Assembly (NCBI RefSeq): GCF_018263925.1
Contig: NZ_JAEVHF010000001.1
Span: forward strand, 1 to 64,000
Direction of reading: 5' to 3'
Source: Kistimonas asteriae
Lineage (GTDB): Bacteria; Pseudomonadota; Gammaproteobacteria; Pseudomonadales; Endozoicomonadaceae
Length of the DNA stretch: 64,000 nt
Shown piece after piece: positions 1-10,148 of the stretch. The notes under the pieces are model-generated. The model was not told the origin of the DNA. It ran no database searches and saw nothing but the letters and a program-made list of their open reading frames with translations. The position numbers and the translations under genes were made by a program. Within the stretch, counting starts at the first letter, position 1. The number at the start of each line of letters is the position of its first letter.

Positions 1-114
1 TCAGAGGAATGGATTTCAGGATGTCGTCAAATGATTGCTGCTGCATGTCTCACCTCTCAAATGCCGAGTGGAATAGACGCACGAAACAGTATAGTCAGAG
101 ATGACAACACTTAA
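1..114 (+). CDS. possible C-terminal end of a gene entering from the left edge
   Basis: Frame 1 is open from the first base of the window and ends at TAA 112-114, giving 37 residues that finish in VRDDNT. The composition is protein-like but too short to recognise. Its stop overlaps the ATG of the next gene (101) by 14 bases, an arrangement typical of translationally coupled genes. It could equally be a chance open frame, because 37 codons without a stop is not remarkable. Confidence 0.3.
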   Translation, partial: SEEWISGCRQMIAAACLTSQMPSGIDARNSIVRDDNT

Positions 115-3100
115 TGTGAACAGAGCCCAGTCGTTTCGTGACAACTGGAGCACCTTAACACCACATGAAAAAATGGGTTTATTGACTACATTACAAAACG
201 TCGAACTCCATACTGATGAGTTATTTGCTGCATGTGAAAAAGGTTTATCAACAAAAAAACCAAGAAAATGGAAAGAGAGACTACAAAGGCTGCTAGAACA
301 ATCGCATTCGTTACTCGACAATATCACTCAGCTAGAGAGTGATACAAGCAAGGATCCAGCCTATCGCTCTGATCATGAAATAAGAGTACAGGATATTGAA
401 AAAACAAAAAACAGCCTAACAACACTTATTTCACAGATAGAACCATTAGTTCAACCGTCAATAGCCCCCACAGCAAAAACAGAACCGAGTAAAAAGACTG
501 ATACAGAAAAACCTACTCATACTTTAGATGATGACCTACAGCAAATAGAAGTCATTTTGAAAAAGAAAGAAGAAGAACTAAAAACAATCAAACTAACACA
601 AACCACTGCGATTAATATTGATGAAGTACTTTTAGAAACCCATCGATCTCCTGATGAAATTCATCAACTAGAACAAACTTTTAATCGAAGCATCACTAAA
701 AAAAGAGGTAAATTCACCGAGAGAATTGGGAAAATTGTTCATTTATTGAGTTGTGCATATAAAATCCACGTATCTCAAGAGTATGACATGACTGAATTAT
801 GCCAGAATCACTTACACAGACTGGAAATTAAAGCTGAAAGAAATCAAACTTTTTCACGTTTATGGTTTATCTACGCTCACGTAGAACAACTTCAAAGCCA
901 ATTCCCACAAATCATGCATCATTTATCTGACATCAAAGAACTGTTTACTGATGATGCATTCAAAAATGCTTGTAAAGTCGCATACGACCTCACAAAAGAA
1001 GCTTGTAAACTAAAAGAATCTGAGGCTGAAAAATTAGCCAATATTTTACAAATAACCTTAGAAACTTATACTTTAATTTTTGAGGCTAGAATTAACCACG
1101 ACATTGAACGGGTCATATATTTAGCTGATTTATTACATCAGACCATGAAAGCATTAGAAAATACAACATTACACCGCTCTGATTGGTATCTAGAAATCTA
1201 CCAGAAACATCTATCCTATATCATTGATCTTCCAAACTATTGCGAGGTTTGTTTTCATAATAATTACATAAACTCCGATTGTGACCAGACCATTTTCGCA
1301 CTAGAAAATATCGCAGAAAAAATTGGCATTGAGAAACTGACAGACATACTGAACAAAACCTGTAATGTATTATATAAACGTGGAAACATTTTATTTACTT
1401 CACATATCATTATCTGGCAACTCAACAAAAAAATACAACACCCTGGCATCAAAATTTCATTACTAGAAAATACGCAAGAGCTCTATGTAAAACTGACATG
1501 GGATCAAACCAAGCATGGCACACAATTCATGGTAGATCACAAGGAACCGTGTGAATTTATGCTTATGCAGGCAGAAACAAAACTTGCACTTGGAAATGCA
1601 ATGAAAAAGTTTATGATCATGAAAGATGATTATTCCTTTTGGAAAGATGCATTAACATTAGAATCAGATCAATCTAACCATGAATTTTGGATGCAGCGTT
1701 TTAACCAGTTCCAACCTGATGCTCACATAGCACAAATTAGAGACTATCTATCAACCTTAAGCAATCAGGAATCAGAATTAACAAAAGTATTTGATTTTTC
1801 AGAAAGTCTTATCAATGAGGAATTATCCGCTCAATCCGTTCATGAAACACTAGAAAAACTTTCCGTAGAAAAAACATTAACTCTATTGCATGATACATAC
1901 TGCAAAATAAAGACAACAGGATTATTGCAACAAAAATACCGCAATCCATCACTAGAAGCGGCATCTGTTCTTGTTAGACATAGTGAAGTACTTCAAGGCA
2001 TCGGCGACCAAATTTCTCCTGACTACCACACAAACCACGGACAAATCAAAGTGCATCTTCATGCAGCTATAACTGCATACAAGCAGGCCTTATTCATGGA
2101 ATTATTTTACTATAAGATATTTAAAATACATTTTTCTGAGCAATTCACAGAATTTTATAAAAATACTGATATACCACAACCGAATCCGTCAAGAGTGTTA
2201 TCATTATGGCAAGCACTGTCTAGAACTCTATTAGAGCTAGACCGTATTGGAGCAGGCAGCAGCGTTGAATATTGCCGCTTCGTTGAGGACACCTTTAGGG
2301 ACTATCATGAGGAACTTTTTCAACTTGCAACCAAGCAGCCCGGTTTTATCAACGAAAATCTAGACTTTCTTCAGCATAGAGTACGCTGTCTATGTATCGC
2401 AGGCCATGATCAAGCATCACTATCAACCTTAAACATATTGCTAAGTGTACTGCCAAAACACCCTGATGGAGTTAAATCTTTGGAAAGGCATTCAAACCCA
2501 CTACCACCAGGTTTTCTTGATCGCCAGTTCGATCAATGCAGAAGGTATATGAGAAAACTGCTTCAGGCTGTGCAAGAGCAGCCTGTAAATGTGTTAGAAA
2601 GTGCCAAAGCATTGGTTGAATTCACCCATGAATTTACAGAAACCCTACAGGCACATGACGTACTCACAAAGGGTTCGTCTTGCCCTGTTAGACTCCAAGC
2701 GCAAACTGCTGCTGCCTGCAGCAAAGAGCTAGCAGATACTCGTAATCTATGCCTTGAATACCAACCTTATTTAGCAGGATTAGAAGAAATTCAAAAAAAT
2801 CTTCAAACTGCTCAATTAAGGACTATCAAAACATTTCCAACTGACATTGAAGATATGACTACAAACATTCAGCAATTTTCAGTTGATGATATTTTAAATA
2901 TGCTAAATTACTCACTAGATAACATTACAGTTTTTGAAACTGTATTTACTAGGATAACCAATATCAAACCACAACAGCCTACTCATCCATTACCATTAAG
3001 AATCATCCAGGATAATTTATTATCACTATCTCAATGCACACAGGACTTCCATAAAAACTACACCTGTCTACACGAACATCTTTGCCAAACATACCAGTAC

Positions 3101-3949
3101 ACAGAATTTAAAAATGATTCCGGCGACCACATTGTCAATCTAACAGGAATGATTCAGCGCCTAGGAAAATTATCACTTAACATCCATAATGCTATTGTAA
3201 AAATTTCTGAAGTAACAACAGATATATTATTAAATCACAACATGCCACTTAGAGAATGCTATTATAATATAACAACTTTTAGCAACACTGCAGAATGGCT
3301 AAAAATCTTATTAAGAATGCCATCAAAAACCGCTAAAAAAACCCAATACACCTTAGTAATACAACCACTAAAAGACCATTTAAAAATCACAAGAGAACTC
3401 ATAGATAAAGATACTCGACTCTCTAAAACATCACTTCAAAGAAAACCTCGATTTTTGCTCAATACCATTCACATTTTTACACATCAAGTTCCTGACTTAC
3501 TGATAGCTTGTGATGCTCTATCATCCTATCTTACGTGTTTTAGAAGGGGAAAACCGTTTTTTGATGACGAAAGAAACTGTCCAACTCGTGAAGAGCTAAA
3601 AGACACCTGTCAATCCATAATGGAAATCATTAAAGAAAAGCAAAGAGCATGCTCAAAAAAAATACCTAATAGCCAGGAACATTCTTATCAGCAGACTCTC
3701 CATCAAATAGTAACATCATTTACATCCTCAATTGACATGTGTGATTCGCTTGCAAAAGATATGCAGCTTGAGCATAGAAATTTATTTAGCAGAGTGATCC
3801 CAGTATTAGCTTTACAAAACTTAAGAAAATTTCAAGAAGATTTAAATCGCAGGCTGTTGCACTACAAAGCAACATTACGTGCTCAAGTCAGGGTGACACA
3901 TAATAGATTATTTTCAGAAGAGCTGGCGCCAGATAGTACTGACAACTAA
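101..3949 (+). CDS. giant helical hypothetical protein, 1282 aa
   Basis: I do not recognise this protein. It is a 1282-residue, AT-rich gene with no signal peptide and no obvious membrane segment. Nearly the whole length reads as amphipathic helix rich in Glu, Lys, Gln, Leu and Thr. A charged coiled-coil-like stretch lies near residues 140-170 (EVILKKKEEELKTIK), and a Thr/Lys/Pro-rich linker near 115-140. Short helical hairpin-like units continue to the C-terminus, but no clear TPR or HEAT consensus is visible. The ATG at 101 has only a weak AGAG upstream and overlaps a preceding open frame. Base composition differs clearly from the GC-rich DMT transporter that follows. Large cytoplasmic helical proteins of this kind in host-associated bacteria are often secreted effectors; that is inference only. 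Confidence 0.8.
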   Translation: MTTLNVNRAQSFRDNWSTLTPHEKMGLLTTLQNVELHTDELFAACEKGLSTKKPRKWKERLQRLLEQSHSLLDNITQLESDTSKDPAYRSDHEIRVQDIEKTKNSLTTLISQIEPLVQPSIAPTAKTEPSKKTDTEKPTHTLDDDLQQIEVILKKKEEELKTIKLTQTTAINIDEVLLETHRSPDEIHQLEQTFNRSITKKRGKFTERIGKIVHLLSCAYKIHVSQEYDMTELCQNHLHRLEIKAERNQTFSRLWFIYAHVEQLQSQFPQIMHHLSDIKELFTDDAFKNACKVAYDLTKEACKLKESEAEKLANILQITLETYTLIFEARINHDIERVIYLADLLHQTMKALENTTLHRSDWYLEIYQKHLSYIIDLPNYCEVCFHNNYINSDCDQTIFALENIAEKIGIEKLTDILNKTCNVLYKRGNILFTSHIIIWQLNKKIQHPGIKISLLENTQELYVKLTWDQTKHGTQFMVDHKEPCEFMLMQAETKLALGNAMKKFMIMKDDYSFWKDALTLESDQSNHEFWMQRFNQFQPDAHIAQIRDYLSTLSNQESELTKVFDFSESLINEELSAQSVHETLEKLSVEKTLTLLHDTYCKIKTTGLLQQKYRNPSLEAASVLVRHSEVLQGIGDQISPDYHTNHGQIKVHLHAAITAYKQALFMELFYYKIFKIHFSEQFTEFYKNTDIPQPNPSRVLSLWQALSRTLLELDRIGAGSSVEYCRFVEDTFRDYHEELFQLATKQPGFINENLDFLQHRVRCLCIAGHDQASLSTLNILLSVLPKHPDGVKSLERHSNPLPPGFLDRQFDQCRRYMRKLLQAVQEQPVNVLESAKALVEFTHEFTETLQAHDVLTKGSSCPVRLQAQTAAACSKELADTRNLCLEYQPYLAGLEEIQKNLQTAQLRTIKTFPTDIEDMTTNIQQFSVDDILNMLNYSLDNITVFETVFTRITNIKPQQPTHPLPLRIIQDNLLSLSQCTQDFHKNYTCLHEHLCQTYQYTEFKNDSGDHIVNLTGMIQRLGKLSLNIHNAIVKISEVTTDILLNHNMPLRECYYNITTFSNTAEWLKILLRMPSKTAKKTQYTLVIQPLKDHLKITRELIDKDTRLSKTSLQRKPRFLLNTIHIFTHQVPDLLIACDALSSYLTCFRRGKPFFDDERNCPTREELKDTCQSIMEIIKEKQRACSKKIPNSQEHSYQQTLHQIVTSFTSSIDMCDSLAKDMQLEHRNLFSRVIPVLALQNLRKFQEDLNRRLLHYKATLRAQVRVTHNRLFSEELAPDSTDN

Positions 3950-4085
3950 TACTAGATGATAATAAACGTCTTTAATAAATCTCTATTATAACTGCAAACA
4001 CATCCATAACAATATAATTTCTACTTTGCCTGCCTACAAAAAATTGTCAGAATTACCGACAGTGTACTGAATAAGAAGTAAAACC

Positions 4086-4952
4086 ATGTCACATCAGCAA
4101 AACCCAACCTTGGGGGTACTCTTTGGTATCGCCACAGCGGTGATTGGCAGCCTCGCAGGCGCTGCCACTAAACATCTTGCCAGTTCCGTTTCCGTTGCCC
4201 AGATTGTCTGTTTCCAATACCTGCTCAGCTGCCTGATTTGTACACCCTGGATTGTTAAGCACGGGCTGAACGGGCTCAGGACACAGCGTATTGGTCAGCA
4301 CCTGATCCGAGGACTCGCAGGCTGGGCCTGTTTCTATACCTACTATCTGGCACTGGCTCATACGCCCTTGGTTGATGCTGTCCTCCTACGCAATGCTGCG
4401 CCCCTTTGGGTTCCGCTGGTTGTGCTCTGCTGGAGTAGAATCATGGTGCCACGCAACCGGTGGCTCCCGATGGGCATCGGTTTTATAGGTGTGATATTGG
4501 TCTTGCAGCCAGGTAATGATGATATCGGCTCATGGCATCTTATCGGTGCATTATCAGGGCTGACACTCGCTATTTCCATGGTGGGCACACGCCGGCTTTC
4601 TGAAACAGAACCCACCCAAAGAATACTTTTTTATTATTTTTTCATTTCATTTCTGACCAGCGCACCTCTGGCTGCCCATAGCTGGCAACCGATTGCCACC
4701 GCTGACTGGCCACTGATGTTTTTTGTCGGCATTTCAATTTACCTGCTGATGTTCTTCTATACCAAGGCCTACAGCTACGCCCCAGCCAGCCTGATCTCGC
4801 CCCTGACGTATTTCAGCGTGGTCTTTGCCGGGCTGCTTGGCTGGCTCATCTGGGGCGACAAACCCGGCATGTTGAGTCTTGCCGGCATGAGTCTGGTGAT
4901 CATCGGTGGACTGCTAACCGTCCTTCTGGGTAAAAAACCATCCTCAAAGTAG
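4086..4952 (+). CDS. EamA/DMT-superfamily inner-membrane transporter
   Basis: The 288-residue product has the drug/metabolite transporter layout: about ten hydrophobic helices in two EamA halves (roughly residues 10-140 and 150-280), small-residue-rich helices and a very short cytoplasmic tail ending in KKPSSK. Members export or import small metabolites (amino acids, purines, S-adenosylmethionine); the substrate here cannot be read from sequence. The ATG at 4086 follows AAGAAG about 7 bases upstream. GC content is clearly higher than in the preceding orphan. A small membrane protein and yafJ follow on the same strand, but the gaps do not prove an operon. Confidence 0.85.
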   Translation: MSHQQNPTLGVLFGIATAVIGSLAGAATKHLASSVSVAQIVCFQYLLSCLICTPWIVKHGLNGLRTQRIGQHLIRGLAGWACFYTYYLALAHTPLVDAVLLRNAAPLWVPLVVLCWSRIMVPRNRWLPMGIGFIGVILVLQPGNDDIGSWHLIGALSGLTLAISMVGTRRLSETEPTQRILFYYFFISFLTSAPLAAHSWQPIATADWPLMFFVGISIYLLMFFYTKAYSYAPASLISPLTYFSVVFAGLLGWLIWGDKPGMLSLAGMSLVIIGGLLTVLLGKKPSSK

Positions 4953-5064
4953 GTAAACTATTGTCACGGACTCGTGTCACTGAATAGCTCAAATCCGCAT
5001 GGCGGCTTCCAACAACGGGTTGGCGCCAGTAAACTTAGCGCTTTTGCAGGAACCGCGACAAGGA

Positions 5065-5454
5065 ATGACTACTCACCAATACATTATCGCCTGGGCCGTC
5101 TACCTGGTTGGTGCCCTGGGTTGCCTGGCTGTCTGGTGGCGCATGACACGCCCCTTCGGCCAGGGCTTTCCACGCCGCTTTCTCCGTATGATTGCCGCCT
5201 TTGCGATCCTGACACCGGCCATATCGAATCCGGGCATGGGGTTTCTGGGTCCTGCCCTGCTGGTCTGTCTCTTCGATGGACTCTCCCATGGGCCGGAGGC
5301 CATGCTGCGTACAGCCCCTCTCGTGCTGATCAGCCTGCTGGTTGCAACGCTCCTGGCGGCGCTTGGCGGCCTGTTTATCAAACCCCCGAAAGACGATCGC
5401 AACACGGAACAACCGAAGAACACCAACCGGCCTCGCAAAGAACCTGCTCTGTAA
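5065..5454 (+). CDS. small inner-membrane protein, 129 aa
   Basis: This is a short hydrophobic protein with three predicted membrane spans (about residues 7-25, 43-60 and 85-112 from MTTHQYIIAW) and a charged Lys/Asn/Pro-rich tail (KPPKDDRNTEQPKN). I chose the ATG at 5065 because the first helix starts right after it; the frame is also open from an ATG at 4999, which would add 22 polar residues. A GCAGGA lies 13 bases upstream of 5065, so the ribosome-binding site is not decisive. Frames on both strands overlap here, but only this one has a coherent membrane-protein pattern. I do not know its function. Confidence 0.6.
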   Translation: MTTHQYIIAWAVYLVGALGCLAVWWRMTRPFGQGFPRRFLRMIAAFAILTPAISNPGMGFLGPALLVCLFDGLSHGPEAMLRTAPLVLISLLVATLLAALGGLFIKPPKDDRNTEQPKNTNRPRKEPAL

Positions 5455-5548
5455 GCTCGTTGTTGATACTATGACAACCGGTTTTACGTGCGCTCTGGCG
5501 ATTCATTAGCACTGTAGACAAGAAGTCCCGAAGTACGGATAAATCATC

Positions 5549-6322
5549 ATGTGTGAACTGCTTGGCATGAGCGCCAATGTGCCAACCGATATTTGCTTCA
5601 GCTTCACTGGCCTGATGCAACGTGGCGGCCGTACCGGCCCCCACCGTGACGGCTGGGGTATCGCCTTTTATGAAGGAAAAGGTGTTCGTGAGTTCCGGGA
5701 CCCAAACCCGAGCTGTGACTCAGAAATCGCCAACCTTGTACAGAATTACCCGATTAAAAGCCACATCGTCATCAGCCACATCCGCCAGGCCAATGCCGGC
5801 CGTGTCTGCCTGGAAAATACGCATCCTTTTATGCGGGAATTGTGGGGGCGTTACTGGACCTTTGCCCACAATGGCCAACTACCGGGCATTAGAAGCAAAG
5901 CATTGAAATATTACTTACCGGTCGGCACAACAGACAGTGAGCATGCTTTCTGCTGGCTGATGGATCAGATTCGTGAACGGTTCCCCATTCCCCCCAAACG
6001 TCATACGACACTGTGGCGTTTCATTCACCAGTGCTGTGAGCAATTACGGAAATTCGGTGTCTACAATATGCTGCTGAGCGACTCCCGTATACTTGGCTGT
6101 TACTGCAGCACCAAACTGTGCTGGATTACCCGCCGAGCCCCCTTTACGACCGCCGAGCTGAAAGATGCCGATGTCACGGTGGATTTCAGACAGGAAACAA
6201 CCCCTGAAGATATTGTCTCTGTCATCGCTACAGAGCCACTGACTCATAACGAAGAATGGCATGCCATGCATGCTGGCGACATGATTGTGTTCAAGAACGG
6301 CGAAACACAAATCATGTTGTAG
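5549..6322 (+). CDS. yafJ: class II glutamine amidotransferase, YafJ family
   Basis: The 257-residue protein begins MCELLGMSANVP. Cys2, exposed after Met removal, is the N-terminal nucleophile of class II (Ntn) glutaminases. The GRTGPHRDGWGIAFY stretch (about residues 28-42), the HIRQA and FAHNGQL motifs and the TDSEHAF segment are all in place for a glutaminase active site. YafJ proteins consist of the amidotransferase domain alone; the acceptor reaction is not established for the family. Length is normal. The gene stands alone between a small membrane protein and the convergent cysK, with only a weak Shine-Dalgarno. Confidence 0.88.
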   Translation: MCELLGMSANVPTDICFSFTGLMQRGGRTGPHRDGWGIAFYEGKGVREFRDPNPSCDSEIANLVQNYPIKSHIVISHIRQANAGRVCLENTHPFMRELWGRYWTFAHNGQLPGIRSKALKYYLPVGTTDSEHAFCWLMDQIRERFPIPPKRHTTLWRFIHQCCEQLRKFGVYNMLLSDSRILGCYCSTKLCWITRRAPFTTAELKDADVTVDFRQETTPEDIVSVIATEPLTHNEEWHAMHAGDMIVFKNGETQIML

Positions 6323-6404
6323 CCACGAGAATCCGTTTGAATTAGTTAGTGACTTGTAGCATTAGATGAAAAAAGGCGACATAACTGGCAAAGGGTAATG
6401 AATG

Positions 6405-6428
6405 CAGGCCGCCTTTAAAGTCGGCCTG
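6405..6428. terminator. weak hairpin between convergent yafJ and cysK
   Basis: A 7-bp perfect stem (CAGGCCG/CGGCCTG) with a 10-base loop sits 9 bases beyond the cysK stop. There is no adjacent T-tract on either strand, so termination activity is uncertain. Confidence 0.3.
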
Positions 6429-6436
6429 TGAATGAC

Positions 6437-7408
6437 TTACTGAACGTTTTCAAGCCCTGTAAACATACCTTCAAACAAGGGCGATGACAGGTAGCGCTCA
6501 CCAGAATCCGGCAGAATCACGACAATCTTTTTGCCTTCATTTTCCTGGCGCGCTGCAACACGCAATGCAGCAGCCAGTGCCGCGCCGCAGGAGATGCCGC
6601 ACAGAATGCCCTCTTCCTTCATCAGGCGATGCGCGGTTTCCATAGCTTCTTCATTGGTGACCTGCTCTACGCTATCAACAAGCGAAAGATCCAGGTTCTT
6701 TGGTACAAAACCGGCCCCAATGCCCTGAATCTTGTGAGGAGCGGGTTTTACTTCCTCTCCGGCCAGCGTCTGGCTGATCACCGGAGAGGCCACCGGTTCA
6801 ACGGCGATACTCGTGATCGCCTTGCCCTTTTCCTGCTTGATAAAGCGGGAAACACCAGTGATGGTACCGCCTGTGCCCACACCAGCCACCAGAATATCAA
6901 TACCGCCGTCAGTATCTTCCCAGATTTCAGGCCCGGTCGTCTTTTCATGGATGCTTGGGTTGGCGGGGTTTTCAAATTGCTGGAGGAGCAGGTAACGGCC
7001 CGGATCGCTCTCAGCGATCTCTTTCGCCTTGGCAATGGCACCATTCATGCCTTTCGCAGGCTCTGTTAATACCAGCGTTGCACCCAGCGCCTTGAGAATC
7101 TTGCGGCGCTCCAAGCTCATGGATGACGGCATGGTCAATGTCAGCGGGATTCCACGGGCAGACGCCACGAAAGCCAATGCAATGCCGGTATTTCCACTGG
7201 TTGGTTCCACCAGCTCCATGCCGGGCTTGAGCCGACCGGATTGTTCCGCATCCCAGATCATGCTGGCGCCGATACGGCACTTGACGCTGCCGGCAGGGTT
7301 ACGGGATTCAATTTTGGCGTAAATCTCATAGCCCTTGCCGATGCGGTTCAGTTTCACCAGCGGCGTATGACCGATTGAGAGGGAGTTATCATCATAAATC
7401 CGGGACAT
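6437..7408 (-). CDS. cysK: cysteine synthase A (O-acetylserine sulfhydrylase)
   Basis: This PLP enzyme makes L-cysteine from O-acetylserine and sulfide in the cytoplasm. The PLP lysine is Lys43 in NPAGSVKCR, the substrate loop TSGNTG lies at about 69-74, and the glycine-rich phosphate-binding loop GVGTGGT follows at about 175. The 323-residue length fits CysK. I start at ATG 7408, giving MSRIYDDNS, because AAAGGA lies a correct distance upstream; the frame stays open further upstream, but that extension has no family similarity. It is monocistronic and converges on yafJ. CysK is favoured over CysM by length and by the GVGTGGT context, not by a specific test. Confidence 0.93.
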   Translation of the reverse strand: MSRIYDDNSLSIGHTPLVKLNRIGKGYEIYAKIESRNPAGSVKCRIGASMIWDAEQSGRLKPGMELVEPTSGNTGIALAFVASARGIPLTLTMPSSMSLERRKILKALGATLVLTEPAKGMNGAIAKAKEIAESDPGRYLLLQQFENPANPSIHEKTTGPEIWEDTDGGIDILVAGVGTGGTITGVSRFIKQEKGKAITSIAVEPVASPVISQTLAGEEVKPAPHKIQGIGAGFVPKNLDLSLVDSVEQVTNEEAMETAHRLMKEEGILCGISCGAALAAALRVAARQENEGKKIVVILPDSGERYLSSPLFEGMFTGLENVQ

Positions 7409-7580
7409 TATCGAGATCCTTTCTAGTAGGCGTTGATAACAAAAACCACTGAAGTGATGCACCACTATAGGGAAACACCGTATTCATTTGAACGATGAAA
7501 AAATAATTTACAAATAACTGAAATGCATATGTAAGCACACTGGAATACAGAATGAACGTGTTAGCGCAGCAGTGTTCATT

Positions 7581-7689
7581 GTCGGGCTGGTCGGTGTCCG
7601 TTTGCAGCAGCGGCAGGGATGCCGCGGTAGCATCGCAAGGCAGGACAGCCTTGTCGATGCGGCGAAAAACGGACACCGACCAGCCCGAC
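7581..7689. repeat. 109-bp nested inverted repeat between cysK and moxR
   Basis: Outer arms 7581-7603 and 7667-7689 are perfect 23-bp inverted copies. Inside, 7630-7635 (GCATCG) pairs with 7655-7660 and 7637-7641 (AAGGC) with 7648-7652, leaving a six-base loop at 7642-7647. The element lies in a 480-base space between the divergent starts of cysK and moxR, and no convincing protein frame crosses it. It has no T-tract typical of a terminator. It could be a miniature mobile element, a structured RNA or a repeat of extragenic-palindrome type. Confidence 0.7.
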
Positions 7690-7889
7690 TTTCCCGCACC
7701 AACCACAACACGAGACATCAAAAACCACTCACAGTCACGAAACAAACGCCTATCCTGACACTGGCAACGATCACCTCCAGACACCTTCCGCCAATTGCCA
7801 ATAATCAAACGCTTGTTTAAAGTAGCGCCAGATACACTAATAACAAGCATTCAACGCAAGGCCCGGAAGGCCGAAACGACGGAAAGCAC

Positions 7890-8735
7890 ATGACATTCAA
7901 GAGCACTGACCAGTATATCGCCACCGATGAATTGCGCATGGCTGTCAACGCCGCCGTTACCCTGCAGCGTCCGTTGCTGGTGAAAGGTGAACCGGGTACG
8001 GGCAAGACCATGCTGGCAGAACAGGTGGCGCAGTCCCTTGGCAAGCCGCTGATCCAGTGGAACATCAAATCCACCACCCGCGCCCAGCAGGGTTTGTATG
8101 ACTATGACGCCGTATCCCGCCTGCGCGATTCCCAGCTCGGTGATGACAAGGTTCACGATATCAATAACTACATCGTCAAGGGCAAGCTCTGGGAAGCGTT
8201 CACTGCCGATGAACAGGTGGTGCTGCTGATTGACGAAATCGACAAGGCCGACATCGAATTCCCGAACGATCTGCTCCAGGAGATCGACAAAATGGAGTTC
8301 TATGTGTACGAAACCCGCCAACTGATCAAGGCGAAACAGCGGCCGATTGTCATCATCACCAGTAACAATGAAAAAGAACTGCCGGATGCCTTCCTGCGCC
8401 GCTGTTTTTTCCATTACATTAGCTTCCCGGACCAGGACACCATGAAAGCGATCGTGGATGTCCACTTTCCAGATATCAGCCAGGATCTGGTGAGAGAGGC
8501 GCTTGAAGTCTTCTTTGATGTTCGAAAAGTGCCCGGATTGAAGAAGAAACCTTCGACTTCAGAATTGATCGACTGGCTGAAGCTGCTGCTGGCCGATGAT
8601 GTGCCGACTGACCTGTTGCAACAACGGGATCCCAGCAAGGCGATTCCACCGCTCTGCGGTGCGCTGGTCAAGAATGAACAGGATGTCCAGCTGCTTGAAA
8701 AACTGGCATTCATGGCACGTCGAGCAGGACGTTAA
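7890..8735 (+). CDS. MoxR-family AAA+ ATPase
   Basis: The 281-residue protein is a MoxR-type AAA+ ATPase. Walker A GEPGTGKT is at 33-40 and Walker B LLIDEID around 113-119, followed by the sensor-1 region IVIITSNNEKELPDAFLRRC, with an arginine-finger-type RR. MoxR proteins act as chaperones that mature or insert cofactors into partner complexes, normally together with a VWA-domain protein encoded next door. That partner starts 4 bases after this stop, indicating an operon. The ATG at 7890 is preceded by GGAAAG. The client of this pair is unknown; no dehydrogenase or secretion cluster is adjacent. Confidence 0.92.
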   Translation: MTFKSTDQYIATDELRMAVNAAVTLQRPLLVKGEPGTGKTMLAEQVAQSLGKPLIQWNIKSTTRAQQGLYDYDAVSRLRDSQLGDDKVHDINNYIVKGKLWEAFTADEQVVLLIDEIDKADIEFPNDLLQEIDKMEFYVYETRQLIKAKQRPIVIITSNNEKELPDAFLRRCFFHYISFPDQDTMKAIVDVHFPDISQDLVREALEVFFDVRKVPGLKKKPSTSELIDWLKLLLADDVPTDLLQQRDPSKAIPPLCGALVKNEQDVQLLEKLAFMARRAGR

Positions 8736-8739
8736 TCCC

Positions 8740-9918
8740 ATGCTACTGACTTTTTTCGATACCCTGCGCAGCTTCCGTGTGCCGGTCAGTATCCGGGAAT
8801 ACCTGGATCTTGTTGCGGCGCTGAAATCTCATCTTGCCTTCGCCAATATGGACGACTTTTATCATCTAAGCCGTGCGGTACTGGTAAAAGATGAACGCCA
8901 CTTTGACAAGTTCGACCGGGCGTTTTCCGCCTATTTCGAAGGTCTGGAAGACCTGGATAACCTGCTGGATGCACTCATCCCGGAAGACTGGTTACGTAAG
9001 GAATTCGAGAAATACCTTTCTGACGAAGAAAAGGCCAAAATTAACAGCCTTGGTAGCCTGGAAAAGCTGCTGGAAGAATTCCGCAAACGTCTTGAGGAAC
9101 AGAAAGAACGCCATCAGGGCGGCAACCGCTGGATTGGCACCGGCGGCACTTCACCCTTCGGTGCCTATGGTTACAATCCGGAAGGGATCCGGATTGGTCA
9201 GGATGGCGGCCGTAACCAACGTGCGGCAAAAGTCTGGGACAAACGGGAATACCGTAACCTGGACGACAGTGTTGAACTGGGCACCCGTAACATCAAGATG
9301 GCACTCAGACGACTGCGTAAGTTTGCTCGAGAAGGCGCCACCGAGGAACTGGATCTGGACGGCACCATTCGCTCCACTGCTCAGTCCGGCGGCATGCTGG
9401 ACATCAAGATGGTCCCGGAGCGTCACAATAACGTGAAAGTCCTGCTGTTCATGGATATTGGCGGCACCATGGATGCCCACGTCAAAGTGTGCGAAGAACT
9501 CTTCTCAGCCATCCGAACAGAGTTCAAGCATCTTGAGTTCTTTTATTTTCATAACTTTATTTATGAATCTGTCTGGAAGGATAACTACCGGCGGGATTCC
9601 GAACGCATCCCGACCCTGGATATCCTGCACAAATATGGCAGTGACTATAAAGTGATTTTTGTCAGTGATGCCGCCATGGCGCCTTATGAAGTGACTCATC
9701 CCGGTGGCAGTATCGAGCATTGGAATGATGAAGCCGGCTCCGCCTGGATGCTCCGGTTTATGGAGAAATTCCGTAAAATCGCCTGGCTGAATCCCTACCC
9801 TGAGAATGCGTGGGAATATACCACCTCAACTACTATTATCCGTGAACTGGTAAATCACGAGATGTATCCTTTAACGGTCAAGGGCATTGAAGATGGGATG
9901 CGCTACCTGAGCCGTTAA
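8740..9918 (+). CDS. VWA (CoxE-like) domain protein, MoxR partner
   Basis: The 392-residue protein has an N-terminal helical region, a Lys/Glu-rich segment around 85-125 and a C-terminal von Willebrand A-like domain. The MIDAS-like motif is FMDIGGTMDAH, with Asp239, in which Gly and Thr occupy the usual DxSxS positions; a second metal-site region is IFVSDAAMAP. I start at ATG 8740 (MLLTFFDTLRSF), 4 bases after the moxR stop, because the upstream 48 codons of the open frame overlap moxR and look non-coding. Family members pair with MoxR ATPases, so the two products probably act together. Confidence 0.9.
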   Translation: MLLTFFDTLRSFRVPVSIREYLDLVAALKSHLAFANMDDFYHLSRAVLVKDERHFDKFDRAFSAYFEGLEDLDNLLDALIPEDWLRKEFEKYLSDEEKAKINSLGSLEKLLEEFRKRLEEQKERHQGGNRWIGTGGTSPFGAYGYNPEGIRIGQDGGRNQRAAKVWDKREYRNLDDSVELGTRNIKMALRRLRKFAREGATEELDLDGTIRSTAQSGGMLDIKMVPERHNNVKVLLFMDIGGTMDAHVKVCEELFSAIRTEFKHLEFFYFHNFIYESVWKDNYRRDSERIPTLDILHKYGSDYKVIFVSDAAMAPYEVTHPGGSIEHWNDEAGSAWMLRFMEKFRKIAWLNPYPENAWEYTTSTTIIRELVNHEMYPLTVKGIEDGMRYLSR

Positions 9919-10148
9919 ACACATGTATTCAAGTCATAACTGAAACCAGCCGACCTTAATATTCGCAGGTACAGGCCGTCGTACATATAGGCTGAAATAT
10001 CAAGTTACTAACAATACCAGCAAAGGGAAAGCCAGCTTCTATGTAGGTTAGCGATTGGGATTATTACTGATTAGCGCCTGTAGAGATTGCCCTGTCAATC
10101 TGACACAGTGCACTCTTGTTTTTCGTCACGAGATTTGACAATAACCTT

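Noticed and set aside
7581..7689. Integron attC site
   Set aside because: The nested hairpin has the right size, but I do not see the GTTRRRY and RYYYAAC boxes, and no integrase or gene cassette is adjacent.
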